A stretch of DNA of 52,500 nt from Prorocentrum cordatum (Eukaryota; Sar; Dinophyceae; Prorocentrales; Prorocentraceae), in assembly GCA_963575745.1 (NCBI GenBank), contig CAUYUJ010004603.1:273657-326156 (forward strand), read 5' to 3'. The notes beneath the pieces were generated by a model. It was not told the origin of the DNA and searched no databases. It was given only the letters and a program-made list of their open reading frames with translations. Every line of letters starts with the position of its first letter. Position 1 is the first letter of the stretch. Position numbers and translations under genes: made by a program. Below, piece after piece: positions 51,470 through 52,500 of this stretch.

Positions 51470-52054
51470 CTGCAGGTCCAGCATGTTGCCTCAGGTCAGG
51501 CACCAAGCTTCATGCTCCAACCGACAGCGGCGGAGTAAAGCGCTAAACTGGCCCTGCCCCGACGCGGTCGCCCTGGATGAAGACCCAGACATCCCACGTC
51601 ACAGTGTTCTGATCGTGACGTTGGTCCCAAGACCTCTCGACCCCTTCCCAGGGACCAAGTTTGTTCTTGGATCGTTTGCTCGACGGCCTCAAGCCATGAG
51701 TGGGCCCCAAGTTGGTTGGAGGAACACTGGCTCGCTCGCATCTGCTCCACTCCGTTCCCCTCACACCTTCCCGCCCTTTCCTCCCTACCCATCCGCTTCC
51801 TTCCCCTTCCGCCTCCCCGACCCTCCTGGGGAAGGAGTAAGGGAGGGACCCGCTGAGGGAGAAGACATTGACTTGAAATCGGCGATACATCGCCGACAGA
51901 TCGACAATCGTGAGGCTCTCAACTGCAAAACCGCATGTTCCTGGAATGGGTGGGCCATCGGGCCCCTCCTTGGCGAGGGATGGGCGTCCCTGCTGAGCCT
52001 CGCCCCCTGGCCCCCGGCGCCCGCTGTCCCTGACCTCCCCTCCCCTCCCCACTT

Positions 52055-52195
52055 CTCCTCTCCAGGTAGAGGAGGAGGGGGGAAGAGGAGGAGGCATGCC
52101 AGAGGAGGAGAAGGGGGAGGGGGAGGGGGAGGGGGAGGGGGAGGAGGAGGAGGAGGAGGAGGAGGAGGAGGAGAAGGAGGAGGGGGAAGAGGAGG
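52055..52195. repeat. GGGGAG/GGAG polypurine repeat
   Basis: A GGAGGGGGA hexamer-like repeat followed by GGA triplets. Downstream, 52240-52266 has CCCCCTCGTACGAGGGGG, a perfect hairpin. The remaining sequence to the window end shows no gene. Confidence 0.85.
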
Positions 52196-52500
52196 ATCTC
52201 CTCGTCGCCCGCGTGTCCGCCCCCGAGTTACCCCTGGCTACCCCCTCGTACGAGGGGGTAGGGGGAGGGGGGAAGGCAGCTTAGGAGGAGGCTGCTTCTT
52301 AGGCGCGGGAAGCAGCAACACAACTCTCATGTTAAGACTATTCGCTCTTCTGCGCGCGCGTGTCAATCAACATGCGTTCGGGGGCCGGGGGCCCCATTTG
52401 AGGCTCACGCACGACCTCCCCTGCTAAAAAGCCGGGTGCGATCCCCGGGAGAGCCACTGCAATTGAACACTACAATGTGAACTGCGGGGGGGGATCAACA

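Noticed and set aside
52405-52456. tRNA-like 3' half (perfect CCGGG/CCCGG stem with 7-nt TGCGATC loop and GAGAGCC acceptor strand)
   Set aside because: The matching GGCTCAC 5' strand lies only 23 nt upstream of the T-arm, leaving no room for D and anticodon arms. No anticodon loop is found.
1-52500. Dinoflagellate spliced-leader relics (CCATTTTGGCTCAAG)
   Set aside because: The nearest match found by eye (CCATTTTGGCACATC at about 31690) departs after GGC. A computed search with mismatches would be needed.

Overview
The window looks like nuclear DNA of a dinoflagellate. I infer this from five things together: GC-rich but extremely repeat-laden sequence; several decayed non-LTR retrotransposons whose endonuclease and reverse-transcriptase segments have the style I know from dinoflagellate genomes; short exon-like islands with AG|N acceptors and GT donors; a swarm of short terminal-inverted-repeat (TIR) elements nested in one another; and no operons, ribosome binding sites or dense ORFs. 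The genus cannot be fixed from sequence alone; a Prorocentrum- or Symbiodiniaceae-like genome would fit. No dinoflagellate spliced-leader relic was seen by eye. Most long ORFs here are simple-sequence artefacts.

Layout. 0-2.2 kb: a 46-bp tandem repeat, then about 1.8 kb of GAG-rich polypurine DNA that flips to polypyrimidine. 2.5-6.9 kb: minisatellites, a degenerate CCAAGAGGCCC-type repeat carrying a roughly 100-bp module, and an AT-rich tandem array. 7.2-8.2 kb (minus): the best single-copy gene, a secreted or Golgi-type sulfotransferase-like protein interrupted by one in-frame TAG. 8.3-16.7 kb: microsatellites and six or more TIR elements of several families. 17.0-19.2 kb: a frameshifted membrane-protein pseudogene (minus), a two-exon fragment (plus) and a terminal exon (minus) whose stop codon is supplied by a transposon end. 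20-25.3 kb: two inverted copies of a composite satellite-bearing element, with nested TIR elements between them. 25.7-30.4 kb: a MITE family open in all six frames, an acidic exon-like ORF, a roughly 930-bp GAC array and dispersed repeats. 30.4-34.7, 39.4-42.1 and 44.5-48.9 kb: three decayed LINE-like retrotransposons, all on the minus strand. 35-38.2 kb: foldback elements, including a triple-nested stack. 49-52.5 kb: dispersed repeats, foldbacks and one clear terminal exon (minus).

The main novelty is a resolvable mobile-element stratigraphy. Family A is a MITE of about 130 bp with GCATCGCTCGGACGT ends. Family B is a hAT-like MITE of 150-190 bp with 8-bp target duplications. Family C is about 165 bp with 5-bp target duplications. 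Family D is about 600 bp, carries internal TGCTA and GCTAAG arrays, and has AATT target duplications. F and G are further foldback families. Target-site duplications prove that D inserted into C and that C inserted into B.
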